Origin: Flavobacterium panici
Lineage (GTDB): Bacteria > Bacteroidota > Bacteroidia > Flavobacteriales > Flavobacteriaceae
Direction of reading: 5' to 3'
Assembly (NCBI RefSeq): GCF_903819335.1
Contig: NZ_CAIJDE010000017.1
Coordinates: 248,001-312,000 of the forward strand
DNA: 64,000 nt
Shown: positions 23,658 to 31,474 of the stretch, one piece after another
Layout of the letters: each line of letters starts with the position of its first letter
Position numbering within the stretch: position 1 is the first letter of the stretch
The notes under the pieces: model-generated
The model's database searches: none
What the model was told of the DNA's origin: nothing
Seen by the model: only the letters and a program-made list of their open reading frames with translations
Program-made: the position numbers and the translations under genes

Positions 23658-25964
23658 TTATAACTCAAACTCGTCTGTATTTTGTTCTGTCTGCGTTGTG
23701 TCTTTTACAACAGCTGGTCTTTGGTAACAATCTACTTTTATAGAAAGATTTGCCGGACGCTCAAATTCTGATTTTGAGATTTGAAGGTTTTCATCTTTAT
23801 AACAAAGTTTCATGAAATAAGCCCAAACTGGTAAAGCTGCCGTTGCACCTTGTCCGTAAGTTAAGCTTTTGAAACGTGCCGAGCGATCTTCACATCCTAC
23901 CCAAACTCCAGTTACTAAGTTTGGAACCATTCCCATAAACCAACCATCTGACTGGTTTTGTGTTGTTCCTGTTTTACCAGCAATTGGGTTTTTGAACATG
24001 TATGGATATCCTGTCCAACGGTTATCTCCGCTTCCTCCGCCCTGCGTACGTAAACGTGCTCCAGAACCGGTTTCCGTTACACCTTCTAATAATTTGATTA
24101 CTGCAAAAGCGATATCTTTATTTAAAACGTCGTGAGATTCCGGAATTGGTTCGTAAATAACCTCACCGCTTTTATTTTCAATTCGGCTTAAAAACTGAGG
24201 TTTTACATACACTCCCTGATTGGCAAATGTGCTATATGCGGCAACCATATCTTCAACTGTAATATCTACAGCTCCTAATGCGATTGACGGTTGTACCGGA
24301 ATTTCAGTTTTTACACCTAATTTTCTAGTCAAATCTACAACGGCTTCCGGACCAGTTCTGTCAATTAATTTTGCAGAAACGGTGTTGATAGAGTTTGCTA
24401 AACCTTGTTTTAGGGTTACCATTCCGCGGTATCTGTTGTCAGAGTTTCTTGGCTCCCAGTCTTCTGTTACGTGGTGGCGCCCTTTGTGAATCATAAACGG
24501 TCCATCAAGAATCGAGTCGCAAGGAGACATATTTAATTCTTCGATAGCAGTTGCATAAACGAAAGGTTTAAATGTAGAACCTACTTGTCTTGCTCCCTGA
24601 CCTACGTGATCGTATTGGAAATATTTGTAATTGATTCCCCCAACCCAGGCTTTAATGTTACCTGTTTGAGGTTCCATTGCCATTAATCCTGATTGCAGGA
24701 AGTGTTTGTAATAACGAATAGAATCTAATGGAGTCATGATTGTATCACGCTCGCCTTTCCATGTAAATACACGCATTCTTGTTTTTACTTTGAAAGAGGC
24801 AATGATATCGTCTTCACTTTTATCAGCATCTTTCATTTGAGCCCAACGATCAGAATTTTTCATGGCCTGCATCATGATTCTGTCTGTCTCTGCTTGGGTA
24901 ATATTTACGAAAGGCGCATTTTTATTGGTTTTCATTTCAATAAAAAATTGCTGCTGTAAATTTTTCATGTGTTCAGAAACTGCTTCTTCTGCATATGACT
25001 GCATTCTCGAATCGATGGTTGTGTAAATTTTCAAACCATCTTTGTAAATATCGTAATCAGATCCGTCTGGTTTTTTGTTTTCCGTTACCCATTTTTTCAT
25101 GTAATCACGAAGGTATTCTCTAAAATAAGTAGCTGTTCCTTCACGGTGGCTTTCCAGTTTGAATTTCAAAGCGATTGGTAAAGCCTGTAATCTTTCTTTT
25201 TCAGATTCTGTAATCATTTTTGCTTTTGCCATCTGCGAAAGCACAACATTACGACGGTTTTTTACTCCTTCCGGATTTCTAACCGGATTGTATAATCCTG
25301 AGTTTTTGAACATTCCAACTAAAATAGCTGATTCGTCCATTGTTAAATCTTTTGGATCTTTTGAGAAATAAGTCTGTGCTGCAGAACTTACTCCAACTGA
25401 ATAATTTCCGAAATCATATACGTTACAGTACATGGCAAGGATTTCATTCTTAGTATATTGTCTTTCCAGACGAATGGCTATAATCCATTCTTTTATTTTT
25501 TGTACAATTCTAAAAGGAAGAAACTTAGAACCTTCTCCGTGAAATAATTGTTTTGCAAGCTGTTGTGTTAATGTACTCGCTCCACCATTTGTTCCTAAAC
25601 TAGAAACAGCTCTTAAAGTTCCACGCCCGTCAATTCCGGAATGTTCGTAGAAACGAGCATCTTCGGTAGCGACTAAAGCTTCAACTAAGCTTTTTGGTAA
25701 ATCAGAATATTTAAGTTGTGATCTGTTGGTTTTGAAATATTTACCAATTACAACTCCATCTGAAGAAATAATCTCGGTAGCCAAATTAGAATCCGGGTTT
25801 TCTAAGTCTTCAAAAGAAGGCATTGAGCCAAATAATCCCCAAGAGGCAAATAAAAAGAAAGCCAGAACTCCTAAAAGTGAATAGGCAAAAATTCGCCAGA
25901 ATTTCTTTTTGTAATAATTAATATCCTTTACGGTATTGGTTTGATTGTTTTTTTTAGCGGCCAT
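23658..25964 (-). CDS. Bifunctional penicillin-binding protein 1A
   Basis: A 768-residue class A penicillin-binding protein that polymerises glycan strands and crosslinks peptides. It has an N-terminal cytoplasmic tail, one membrane helix (about 25-48), a GT51 glycosyltransferase domain with EDARFYEHSGID and GGASTLTQQLAKQLF, and a transpeptidase domain with STFKPF (catalytic Ser near 463), SIN and KTGTTQ (near 665). It is the last gene of a three-gene operon starting 10 bases after gldH. Acts in the periplasm at the inner membrane. Very secure. Confidence 0.95.
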   Translation of the reverse strand: MAAKKNNQTNTVKDINYYKKKFWRIFAYSLLGVLAFFLFASWGLFGSMPSFEDLENPDSNLATEIISSDGVVIGKYFKTNRSQLKYSDLPKSLVEALVATEDARFYEHSGIDGRGTLRAVSSLGTNGGASTLTQQLAKQLFHGEGSKFLPFRIVQKIKEWIIAIRLERQYTKNEILAMYCNVYDFGNYSVGVSSAAQTYFSKDPKDLTMDESAILVGMFKNSGLYNPVRNPEGVKNRRNVVLSQMAKAKMITESEKERLQALPIALKFKLESHREGTATYFREYLRDYMKKWVTENKKPDGSDYDIYKDGLKIYTTIDSRMQSYAEEAVSEHMKNLQQQFFIEMKTNKNAPFVNITQAETDRIMMQAMKNSDRWAQMKDADKSEDDIIASFKVKTRMRVFTWKGERDTIMTPLDSIRYYKHFLQSGLMAMEPQTGNIKAWVGGINYKYFQYDHVGQGARQVGSTFKPFVYATAIEELNMSPCDSILDGPFMIHKGRHHVTEDWEPRNSDNRYRGMVTLKQGLANSINTVSAKLIDRTGPEAVVDLTRKLGVKTEIPVQPSIALGAVDITVEDMVAAYSTFANQGVYVKPQFLSRIENKSGEVIYEPIPESHDVLNKDIAFAVIKLLEGVTETGSGARLRTQGGGSGDNRWTGYPYMFKNPIAGKTGTTQNQSDGWFMGMVPNLVTGVWVGCEDRSARFKSLTYGQGATAALPVWAYFMKLCYKDENLQISKSEFERPANLSIKVDCYQRPAVVKDTTQTEQNTDEFEL

Positions 25965-25974
25965 AACTATTTTT

Positions 25975-26454
25975 CTAATCTTTTTGTTCTATTCTAAAAC
26001 CTACGTCTGTAATACCTTCTAAAGCCTCGACTCCAGGAATTTTACCTGATTCCCTAACGGCTTGTTTGATATGAACTTTGTATTTTCCTTTAAACGTTAC
26101 ATTGTCTTTGTAAAAAAGCTTACTTTCTTTTATATCAGTAAAACCATTCCCCATCAATGTTCCGTCCGGATTTGCCATTTGGTATTCTAAAGTATCCACT
26201 TTTGTGAAACCGCTTGGTGTTTCAATAGCCACAATTAAAAATAAATTATTGAAAGGATAATTGTTGTTATCTCTCAAATTTACAAACAAATTGTACTTTT
26301 TGGTAGAATCTAAAACTGGCAGGTCAAAGGTTACAATACTGTCTTTGTGCCAGGCACTTCCAACAGATTTGTACTCGTCGAATACTCTTTTTTTATCGCA
26401 CGAAAAAAGAAGTACCGCCGCCAAAAGAAGAATCACGCTATTTTTTATTCTCAT
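25975..26454 (-). CDS. gldH: Gliding motility lipoprotein GldH
   Basis: A 159-residue lipoprotein; the lipobox LLFSC places the lipidated cysteine at residue 19. The sequence CDKKRVFDEYKSVGSAWHKD and the PFNNLFL segment match GldH, required for gliding in Flavobacterium johnsoniae and linked to the type IX secretion machinery. It overlaps the 3' end of ricT by 17 bases and precedes PBP1A by 10, an arrangement implying one transcript. Confidence 0.9.
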   Translation of the reverse strand: MRIKNSVILLLAAVLLFSCDKKRVFDEYKSVGSAWHKDSIVTFDLPVLDSTKKYNLFVNLRDNNNYPFNNLFLIVAIETPSGFTKVDTLEYQMANPDGTLMGNGFTDIKESKLFYKDNVTFKGKYKVHIKQAVRESGKIPGVEALEGITDVGFRIEQKD

Positions 26455-27817
26455 TTTTTGTGATAATTATAGGTTTTCTAGGTTCAGCTGGTTTATTTTC
26501 ATTTGAAGCGGGCTTGTTCGAATTATTGTTTTTATTCGGATTCGGCTTGTTCTTATGATTTGGTTTATTTGGGTTGTTTTGTTTGTTCTGCTGCTGATTA
26601 GGGTTTGGATTTCCTCCCGCAGGTTTATTATTTTGATTATGTGCTTGTTTTGGTTTTTCAGGTGTCGCAACAGCTGCCGTTTCAGCATTTTGCTTTTTTT
26701 TGCGGTTTGGTTTTTTCTTTCTTTTTGGCTGATCGAAACGGGTTAAACTTTCCTGACCCATTGCGTTATTAAAGTCTTTTTCAGGCTCTGAAGTAACTTC
26801 GATTGCAAAATCTTCTAAAGAAGAAACTTTATTTTTTTGTTTATTTTCGGCAATAATTTCTTTTACCTGATCAATTTTTAAAACGTGCCAGTTTGCGAAA
26901 TTGTTAGTATAAGCAAACCACATTAATCCTTTGAAAATATCTTGTTTTTGGCAGACAGCATCTCCTTTTTCGGTTACTAATTTAGTATCGTAATCCGGAA
27001 AATCCTTTAATGCGTCCATATAAGTATCTAACTCATAGTTCAAACAGCATTTTAGTTTACCACATTGTCCGGCTAATTTTTGCGGATTTAGTGATAATTG
27101 CTGATAACGTGCTGCAGATGTATTTACACTTCTAAAATCTGTAAGCCATGTTGAACAGCAAAGTTCTCTTCCGCAAGAACCAATTCCGCCCAGACGAGCC
27201 GCTTCCTGACGGAAACCAACTTGTTTCATCTCAACTCTGGTGCTGAATTCTTTTGCGAAATCTTTAATTAAAAGTCTAAAATCGACTCTGTCATTTGCCG
27301 TGTAGTAAAAAGTTGCTTTTGATCCGTCTCCCTGGAATTCAATATCAGATATTTTCATTTCCAGTTTATGCTGAATCGCTAATTCACGGGCGCGAACTTT
27401 CATTGGTTCTTCACGATCACGCGCTACAGACCAAATGTCGATGTCTTTTTGAGATGCTTTTCTGTAAATTTTAGGAACTTCGTTACTCTCCGGATTTACT
27501 CCTTTTTTCTTCATTTGAATTTTAACCAATTCGCCTGTCAAAGTAACAATTCCTATATCGTGTCCTGGTGAAGCAACAGTTGCTACAATATCACCAATAC
27601 TTAAAGTTAATTTTTCTGAATTTCTAAAGAATTCCTTACGTCCGTTTTTAAAACGAACCTCAACACAATCAAAAATCGCCTCTCCATTAGACGGACTCAT
27701 GTTAGAAAGCCAGTCAAAAACCGTCAATTTATTGCAGCTATCGGTGCCGCAAGTCCCATTATTTTTACAACCTTTTGGTGCGCCACCATCTGAGGTTGAA
27801 CAACTTGTACATGCCAT
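26438..27817 (-). CDS. ricT: PSP1-domain protein RicT (YaaT-like) with cysteine-rich head and low-complexity tail
   Basis: A 459-residue PSP1-domain protein. In Bacillus RicT works with RicA and RicF, binds iron-sulfur clusters and promotes mRNA processing. The core carries EAARLGGIGSCGRELCCSTW and GKLKCCLNYE, the family cysteine motifs. An added head of about 30 residues holds CTSC, GC, TC and SC cysteines. The last 100 or so residues are Asn/Lys/Pro-rich (KKKPNRKKKQN; NKPNPN repeats), probably disordered and basic, possibly RNA-binding. First gene of the operon with gldH and PBP1A. Core identification is secure, role in this lineage inferred. Confidence 0.88.
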   Translation of the reverse strand: MACTSCSTSDGGAPKGCKNNGTCGTDSCNKLTVFDWLSNMSPSNGEAIFDCVEVRFKNGRKEFFRNSEKLTLSIGDIVATVASPGHDIGIVTLTGELVKIQMKKKGVNPESNEVPKIYRKASQKDIDIWSVARDREEPMKVRARELAIQHKLEMKISDIEFQGDGSKATFYYTANDRVDFRLLIKDFAKEFSTRVEMKQVGFRQEAARLGGIGSCGRELCCSTWLTDFRSVNTSAARYQQLSLNPQKLAGQCGKLKCCLNYELDTYMDALKDFPDYDTKLVTEKGDAVCQKQDIFKGLMWFAYTNNFANWHVLKIDQVKEIIAENKQKNKVSSLEDFAIEVTSEPEKDFNNAMGQESLTRFDQPKRKKKPNRKKKQNAETAAVATPEKPKQAHNQNNKPAGGNPNPNQQQNKQNNPNKPNHKNKPNPNKNNNSNKPASNENKPAEPRKPIIITKNENKK

Positions 27818-28157
27818 AATTATATATGTAGTGCCGCTAAAGCGCAGCTTAAGTTCATAAACGTTTGATCGGTAAAGATAGTATTTTTTTTATTTGGCTA
27901 TTTATACATTAATTCTAAAGGGGTGTTAAAAGACTAAACAACTGATTATTAAGCGAAAATATTGTAATTGAATTACGTATAAGTACTTTGATTGTTTTGT
28001 TTTGAAATATTTAACTTACAATTTTATAAATTTTAAAACGTTATTCTTACTTCAATAAAAATTTAGAAATAACTTTGCACGCTTGTCAAAATTGTATTAC
28101 GGTTGAGACAAAAAATTATGCAAACCAATATTTAAAATAATGATTGATTATTCAAAC
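27818..28157. other. Divergent intergenic region
   Basis: About 340 bases without a gene between ricT and the duplicated-domain protein. TAACTTTG at 28070-28077 could be a -7 element for the latter; TATCTTTA on the minus strand near 27880 is a near-match for ricT. No repeats recognised. Confidence 0.4.
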
Positions 28158-28970
28158 ATGAAAACATATTTATTATTTATCGCAGTGCTTCCCTTCATTA
28201 GTTTGACAGCCCAAGTTAATGATAATAAAAAGGATACATTGTTTTTTAGCGTAGATAAGTATTACACTGTATCTCCCTCGATTGAATTAAAACTATCAAA
28301 TGAGAATTACAACAAGAAACTGGCGTTCGAAAAAATGCAGTTTAGACAGACAAATACGGATGGTTATGTTTTTTTTAGCGGTGATTCTGTTGCAGCAAAA
28401 AACATTAAACCCAAAAATATAATCTCCATAAAAGATTATATTGAAAACAGAAAGTTTTATCATGACGGAAAATCTAATAAAATTGTGGACAAATGGAAAT
28501 TAAAAGATTCTTTAACTGATAAATATGTGATTTTTTTTGATGATTGCAATCAACTAATACAGGCTAAAAGTTTAGAATATATCTCTTATTATCCTATACA
28601 GAAAGATTCGAAAATTATTGAGAATAAAAGAAAGGATACTCTTTTTTTTAAATTAGATAATAAATACATCTATGAATCTTATCCGGCAGTTAACCCTAAA
28701 CGGTATTTATTAAAAGACAGCGGGACTTCTAAAAATGGGACTTTTTTCTTTGAAGAATTTGACGAGCAAACCAGGCCCAGATTCAAATCTAAAAAATCAC
28801 TTGATTTAGAAAACTTTATACATTCAACCCGATTTTATAATGCAGAAAAGCAAATAATAGAAGATCGTAATCTCTCGAACTATTTAAGCAATTATATCAT
28901 TTTTCTAGACAAAGAGGTCGAAAACAAACATGATTATATTCAGATTAAACCTTCTGTAACAATAGAATAA
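28158..28970 (+). CDS. Exported protein with an internal duplication, unknown function
   Basis: A 270-residue protein with a signal peptide (ending SLTAQ, about residue 18). The mature part is two copies of one unit: KKDTLFFSVDKYY and RKDTLFFKLDNKY open each unit, and IENRKFYHDG ... KYVIFFDD corresponds to IHSTRFYNAE ... NYIIFLDK near each end. I do not recognise the family. ATG 28158 is preferred over 28140 because it places lysine directly before the hydrophobic core. It ends before a bidirectional terminator and stands alone. Confidence 0.65.
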   Translation: MKTYLLFIAVLPFISLTAQVNDNKKDTLFFSVDKYYTVSPSIELKLSNENYNKKLAFEKMQFRQTNTDGYVFFSGDSVAAKNIKPKNIISIKDYIENRKFYHDGKSNKIVDKWKLKDSLTDKYVIFFDDCNQLIQAKSLEYISYYPIQKDSKIIENKRKDTLFFKLDNKYIYESYPAVNPKRYLLKDSGTSKNGTFFFEEFDEQTRPRFKSKKSLDLENFIHSTRFYNAEKQIIEDRNLSNYLSNYIIFLDKEVENKHDYIQIKPSVTIE

Positions 28971-29021
28971 TCTGGAGATCAAGCAATCCTAAAGAAGCAT
29001 AAGGATTTAAATAAATATTAA

Positions 29022-29056
29022 AAAACCCATATTTGTTATTTACAAATATGGGTTTT
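29022..29056. terminator. Bidirectional terminator
   Basis: AAAACCCATATTTG pairs with CAAATATGGGTTTT around a seven-base loop, between two convergent genes. Confidence 0.88.
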
Positions 29057-29076
29057 CATTTTTGTATACTATTTTC

Positions 29077-29307
29077 CTAAGTTTCTTTGACTGTAATGAT
29101 CTTAACCGGACAGGCTTTTGCCGCCAATTCACAGCTTTCTACAATTGTATGATTAGGAGATTTTAAGGTAAAAAAGCCTTTTGCATTTACAGAATGAATC
29201 AAAACCGATTTCCCGTCTTTTTTTGACATCTGAAAATGTACCGGATCCATTTCGACACAGTAATTACAGCCAATGCATTTATCTCTTTGTAAAGTAACAA
29301 TAACCAT
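29077..29307 (-). CDS. Small ferredoxin coupled to trhP
   Basis: A 76-residue ferredoxin. CIGCNYC (Cys11, Cys14, Cys17) and CPV (Cys66) form a single cluster-binding set; Cys59 may be a disulfide or extra ligand. Its ATG overlaps the stop codon of the upstream TrhP-like gene by one base (TAATG), so the two are translationally coupled. The likely role is supplying electrons or cluster support to the U32-family hydroxylase; this is inferred from coupling, not from the protein itself. Confidence 0.85.
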   Translation of the reverse strand: MVIVTLQRDKCIGCNYCVEMDPVHFQMSKKDGKSVLIHSVNAKGFFTLKSPNHTIVESCELAAKACPVKIITVKET

Positions 29308-30554
29308 TATGCCTCAACAATTTTATATAATTTGTCCGACATTCTGATTCTGAACGGAAGTTTAAAAGTACAATCGTCACCTTTTTTTGCTTTTTCAGCT
29401 TCTAGATCGTTTACAAACATTTCGTCGATAATCATTTCCTGAGCGCCTGTACTTGGGCCTGTAACCAAAATTTTATCTCCAATTTTAATATCGTAAGCTT
29501 CAATTTTAAATTGACCAACATTGGCTTTTGGGAAATAATGTGTTCCTTTTCCAACATAAACCTTTTTCTGTGTTGCTACAGATCCCGGAATATCGCTCCA
29601 TTCGCCTAATTCCTGACCCAGATAATATCCTGACCAGAATCCGCGATTGTAAACGGTTTCTAAAGCCTGCATCCAAACTGCGATTTTTTCTTTTGTAAAA
29701 GTGCCTTCGTAATACGCATCAATAGCTTCGCGATACGTTTTGATAACTGTTGCCACATATTCCGGCGCGCGTCCGCGTCCTTCAATTTTTAAAACCTGAA
29801 TTCCCGAATCTATAACCTGATCTAAGAAATCCAGCGTACATAAATCTTTCGGCGACATCATGTATTCGTTATCAAGTTCAATTTCAAAACCGGTTTCCTG
29901 ATCTATAACAGTATATTTTTTTCGGCAGTTTTGTTTGCATGCTCCACGATTTGCCGATGAATTATGCGAGTGCAGACTCAAATAACATTTTCCTGAAACG
30001 GCCATACACAAAGCACCGTGACCAAAAATTTCAATTTCGACTAAATTTCCGTTTGGGCCTTTTATCTGTTCTTTTTCGATTTGAGCTGTAATGTTCCTTA
30101 CTTGACGCAAGCTTAACTCTCGGCTTAAAACCATAGTATCTGCAAATAAACTGTAAAATTTTATGGTTTCGATATTGGTTACATTCAGCTGTGTTGAAAT
30201 ATGAACTTCCATTCCTATTGATCTTGCCATGGCGATTACGGCCTGGTCAGATGCAATTACGGCTGTAATGTTTGCTTCTTTGGCTTTGTTCAATAATGTT
30301 TTTACAACTGATAAATCATGATCGTAAATAATTGTGTTTAAAGTAAGATAGCTTCGAACGTTTTTAGCTTCGCAGCGATTCGCTATTTCTTTTAAATCTT
30401 CAATAGTAAAATTTACCGTTGAACGTGCGCGCATGTTGAGTTGTTCTACTCCAAAGTAAATAGAATCCGCACCATTATCTAGTGCAGCCTGAAGTGACTC
30501 AAAGCTCCCTGCGGGAGCCATGAGTTCAATTTTGTTAGTAAGTGTCATTTTCAT
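29307..30554 (-). CDS. trhP: U32-family protein, probable tRNA uridine 5-hydroxylase TrhP
   Basis: A 415-residue U32-family (formerly peptidase) protein. IELMAPAGSFESL opens it, and GHGALCMAVSGKCYLS followed by NRGACKQNCRKKY (about residues 180-215) closely resembles the iron-sulfur cysteine motif of E. coli YegQ/TrhP, which makes 5-hydroxyuridine at wobble position 34 using prephenate. The C-terminal about 90 residues form a small barrel-like domain ending RIRMSDKLYKIV, which reappears in TrhO at 31468-32826. ATG 30554 is chosen; upstream readings need a TTG inside a palindromic repeat. Other U32 members (RlhA, UbiU/V) are alternatives, but the TrhO neighbour favours TrhP. Confidence 0.8.
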   Translation of the reverse strand: MKMTLTNKIELMAPAGSFESLQAALDNGADSIYFGVEQLNMRARSTVNFTIEDLKEIANRCEAKNVRSYLTLNTIIYDHDLSVVKTLLNKAKEANITAVIASDQAVIAMARSIGMEVHISTQLNVTNIETIKFYSLFADTMVLSRELSLRQVRNITAQIEKEQIKGPNGNLVEIEIFGHGALCMAVSGKCYLSLHSHNSSANRGACKQNCRKKYTVIDQETGFEIELDNEYMMSPKDLCTLDFLDQVIDSGIQVLKIEGRGRAPEYVATVIKTYREAIDAYYEGTFTKEKIAVWMQALETVYNRGFWSGYYLGQELGEWSDIPGSVATQKKVYVGKGTHYFPKANVGQFKIEAYDIKIGDKILVTGPSTGAQEMIIDEMFVNDLEAEKAKKGDDCTFKLPFRIRMSDKLYKIVEA

Positions 30555-30565
30555 TGTATTTTTTT

Positions 30566-30990
30566 TGCTAATGGTTGAAACCATTGGCAATGATTATAGC
30601 GGGGTATTTTTTATTCTTTTTCAAGATAACCGAACTCAACTTTAGAAGATGTCTCCTCGTTGTCGATATTCATTGTGTTCCTGCGGTTGAAACCGCAGGC
30701 TATATTTTTCCTTTGCGTATGTTATTTCAATATAGCCCGTGGTTTCAACCACTGGAAACGCATTGTTACGCATTTTATACTCGTTAACAATTGAAATCGT
30801 TGGCAATGATTATAGCGTGGTATTATTTATCGTTTTCAAAACAACGGAAAGTTCAACTTTAAAAGATGTCTCCTCGTTGTCGATATTCATTGTGTTCCTG
30901 CGGTTGAAACCGCAGGCTATATTTTTCCTTTGCGCATGTTATTTCAATATAGCCCGTGGTTTCAACCACTGGAAACGCATTGTTGAGCCA
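30566..30990. repeat. Tandem 217-bp palindromic repeat (family B) beside a Y1 transposase
   Basis: Two units of about 217 bases: CTGCGGTTGAAACCGCAG hairpins at 30681 and 30898, each followed by GGCTATAT ... ATATAGCC and a GTGGTTTCAACCAC hairpin. Each unit starts near TTGGCAATGATTATAGCG (30585 and 30801). The first unit begins with AATGGTTGAAACCATT, 12 bases upstream of the trhP start. No gene within. Confidence 0.9.
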
Positions 30991-31008
30991 AATCGTTAAG
31001 TCAAGCAA

Positions 31009-31443
31009 TCATTTATCTCCCAACCCATGCAATTTTATAAATTCATCAAATTCATCTTGACCATTTTTCTTAAGATGATGTTGCTTTTGATTTTTAATGT
31101 AATTGTAAGCAGCATCTAACTGGGATTCGCTGACAGAGAATGCCGCAAAACCAGTTTGCCAAGCAAATTTTTCAAGGATAAATTCTCCTCTATTCATAAA
31201 ATGAGAAGAACTTCCTTTAATTTGCTTAACAATGTCTGAAACAGTTTTTTGTGGATTTTGTAAAAATAAGACATGCACATGATCTGGCATTCCATTGATG
31301 ATTCTAACGGGACATCCAAGTTCAGTCAGCTCTTGCCAAATAAAATCGTATAATGTTTTCTCAATTGAAAAATCAATTAATTCCTGACGATTTTTGGTTG
31401 CCCAAATTGCATGAGTCCATAATTTGGTATAGGATTGTGACAT
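31009..31443 (-). CDS. IS200/IS605-type Y1 transposase
   Basis: A 144-residue Y1 HUH transposase. His55-Val-His57 is the HUH motif and Tyr115 in YIKNQ the likely nucleophile, followed by HH at 122-123; these positions coincide with those of the transposase at 8294, so the two belong to one subfamily although their neighbouring palindromes differ. The gene lies between trhP and trhO on the same strand, with the 217-bp tandem palindromes at its 3' side and a 13-base-arm palindrome at its 5' side. Intact reading frame. Confidence 0.9.
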   Translation of the reverse strand: MSQSYTKLWTHAIWATKNRQELIDFSIEKTLYDFIWQELTELGCPVRIINGMPDHVHVLFLQNPQKTVSDIVKQIKGSSSHFMNRGEFILEKFAWQTGFAAFSVSESQLDAAYNYIKNQKQHHLKKNGQDEFDEFIKLHGLGDK

Positions 31444-31447
31444 AAAT

Positions 31448-31474
31448 AAATTAGCATAAAATTTATGCTAATTT
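31448..31474. repeat. Perfect hairpin between trhO stop and the transposase start
   Basis: AAATTAGCATAAA and TTTATGCTAATTT with a single base between. It overlaps the trhO stop codon (31468-31470) and ends 4 bases before the transposase start; possible terminator-like structure or transposon end. Confidence 0.75.

Noticed and set aside
26467..26688. Minus-strand frame of 73 codons within ricT
   Set aside because: Alternative frame of the low-complexity tail; no independent start or family.
30566..30990. Possible CRISPR array
   Set aside because: Only two long units of 217 bases with internal hairpins; no regular short repeats or unique spacers, and no cas genes nearby.
30575..30999. Two similar short plus-strand frames of 70 and 86 codons
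   Set aside because: Both are translations of the 217-base tandem palindromic repeat, which explains their similarity.
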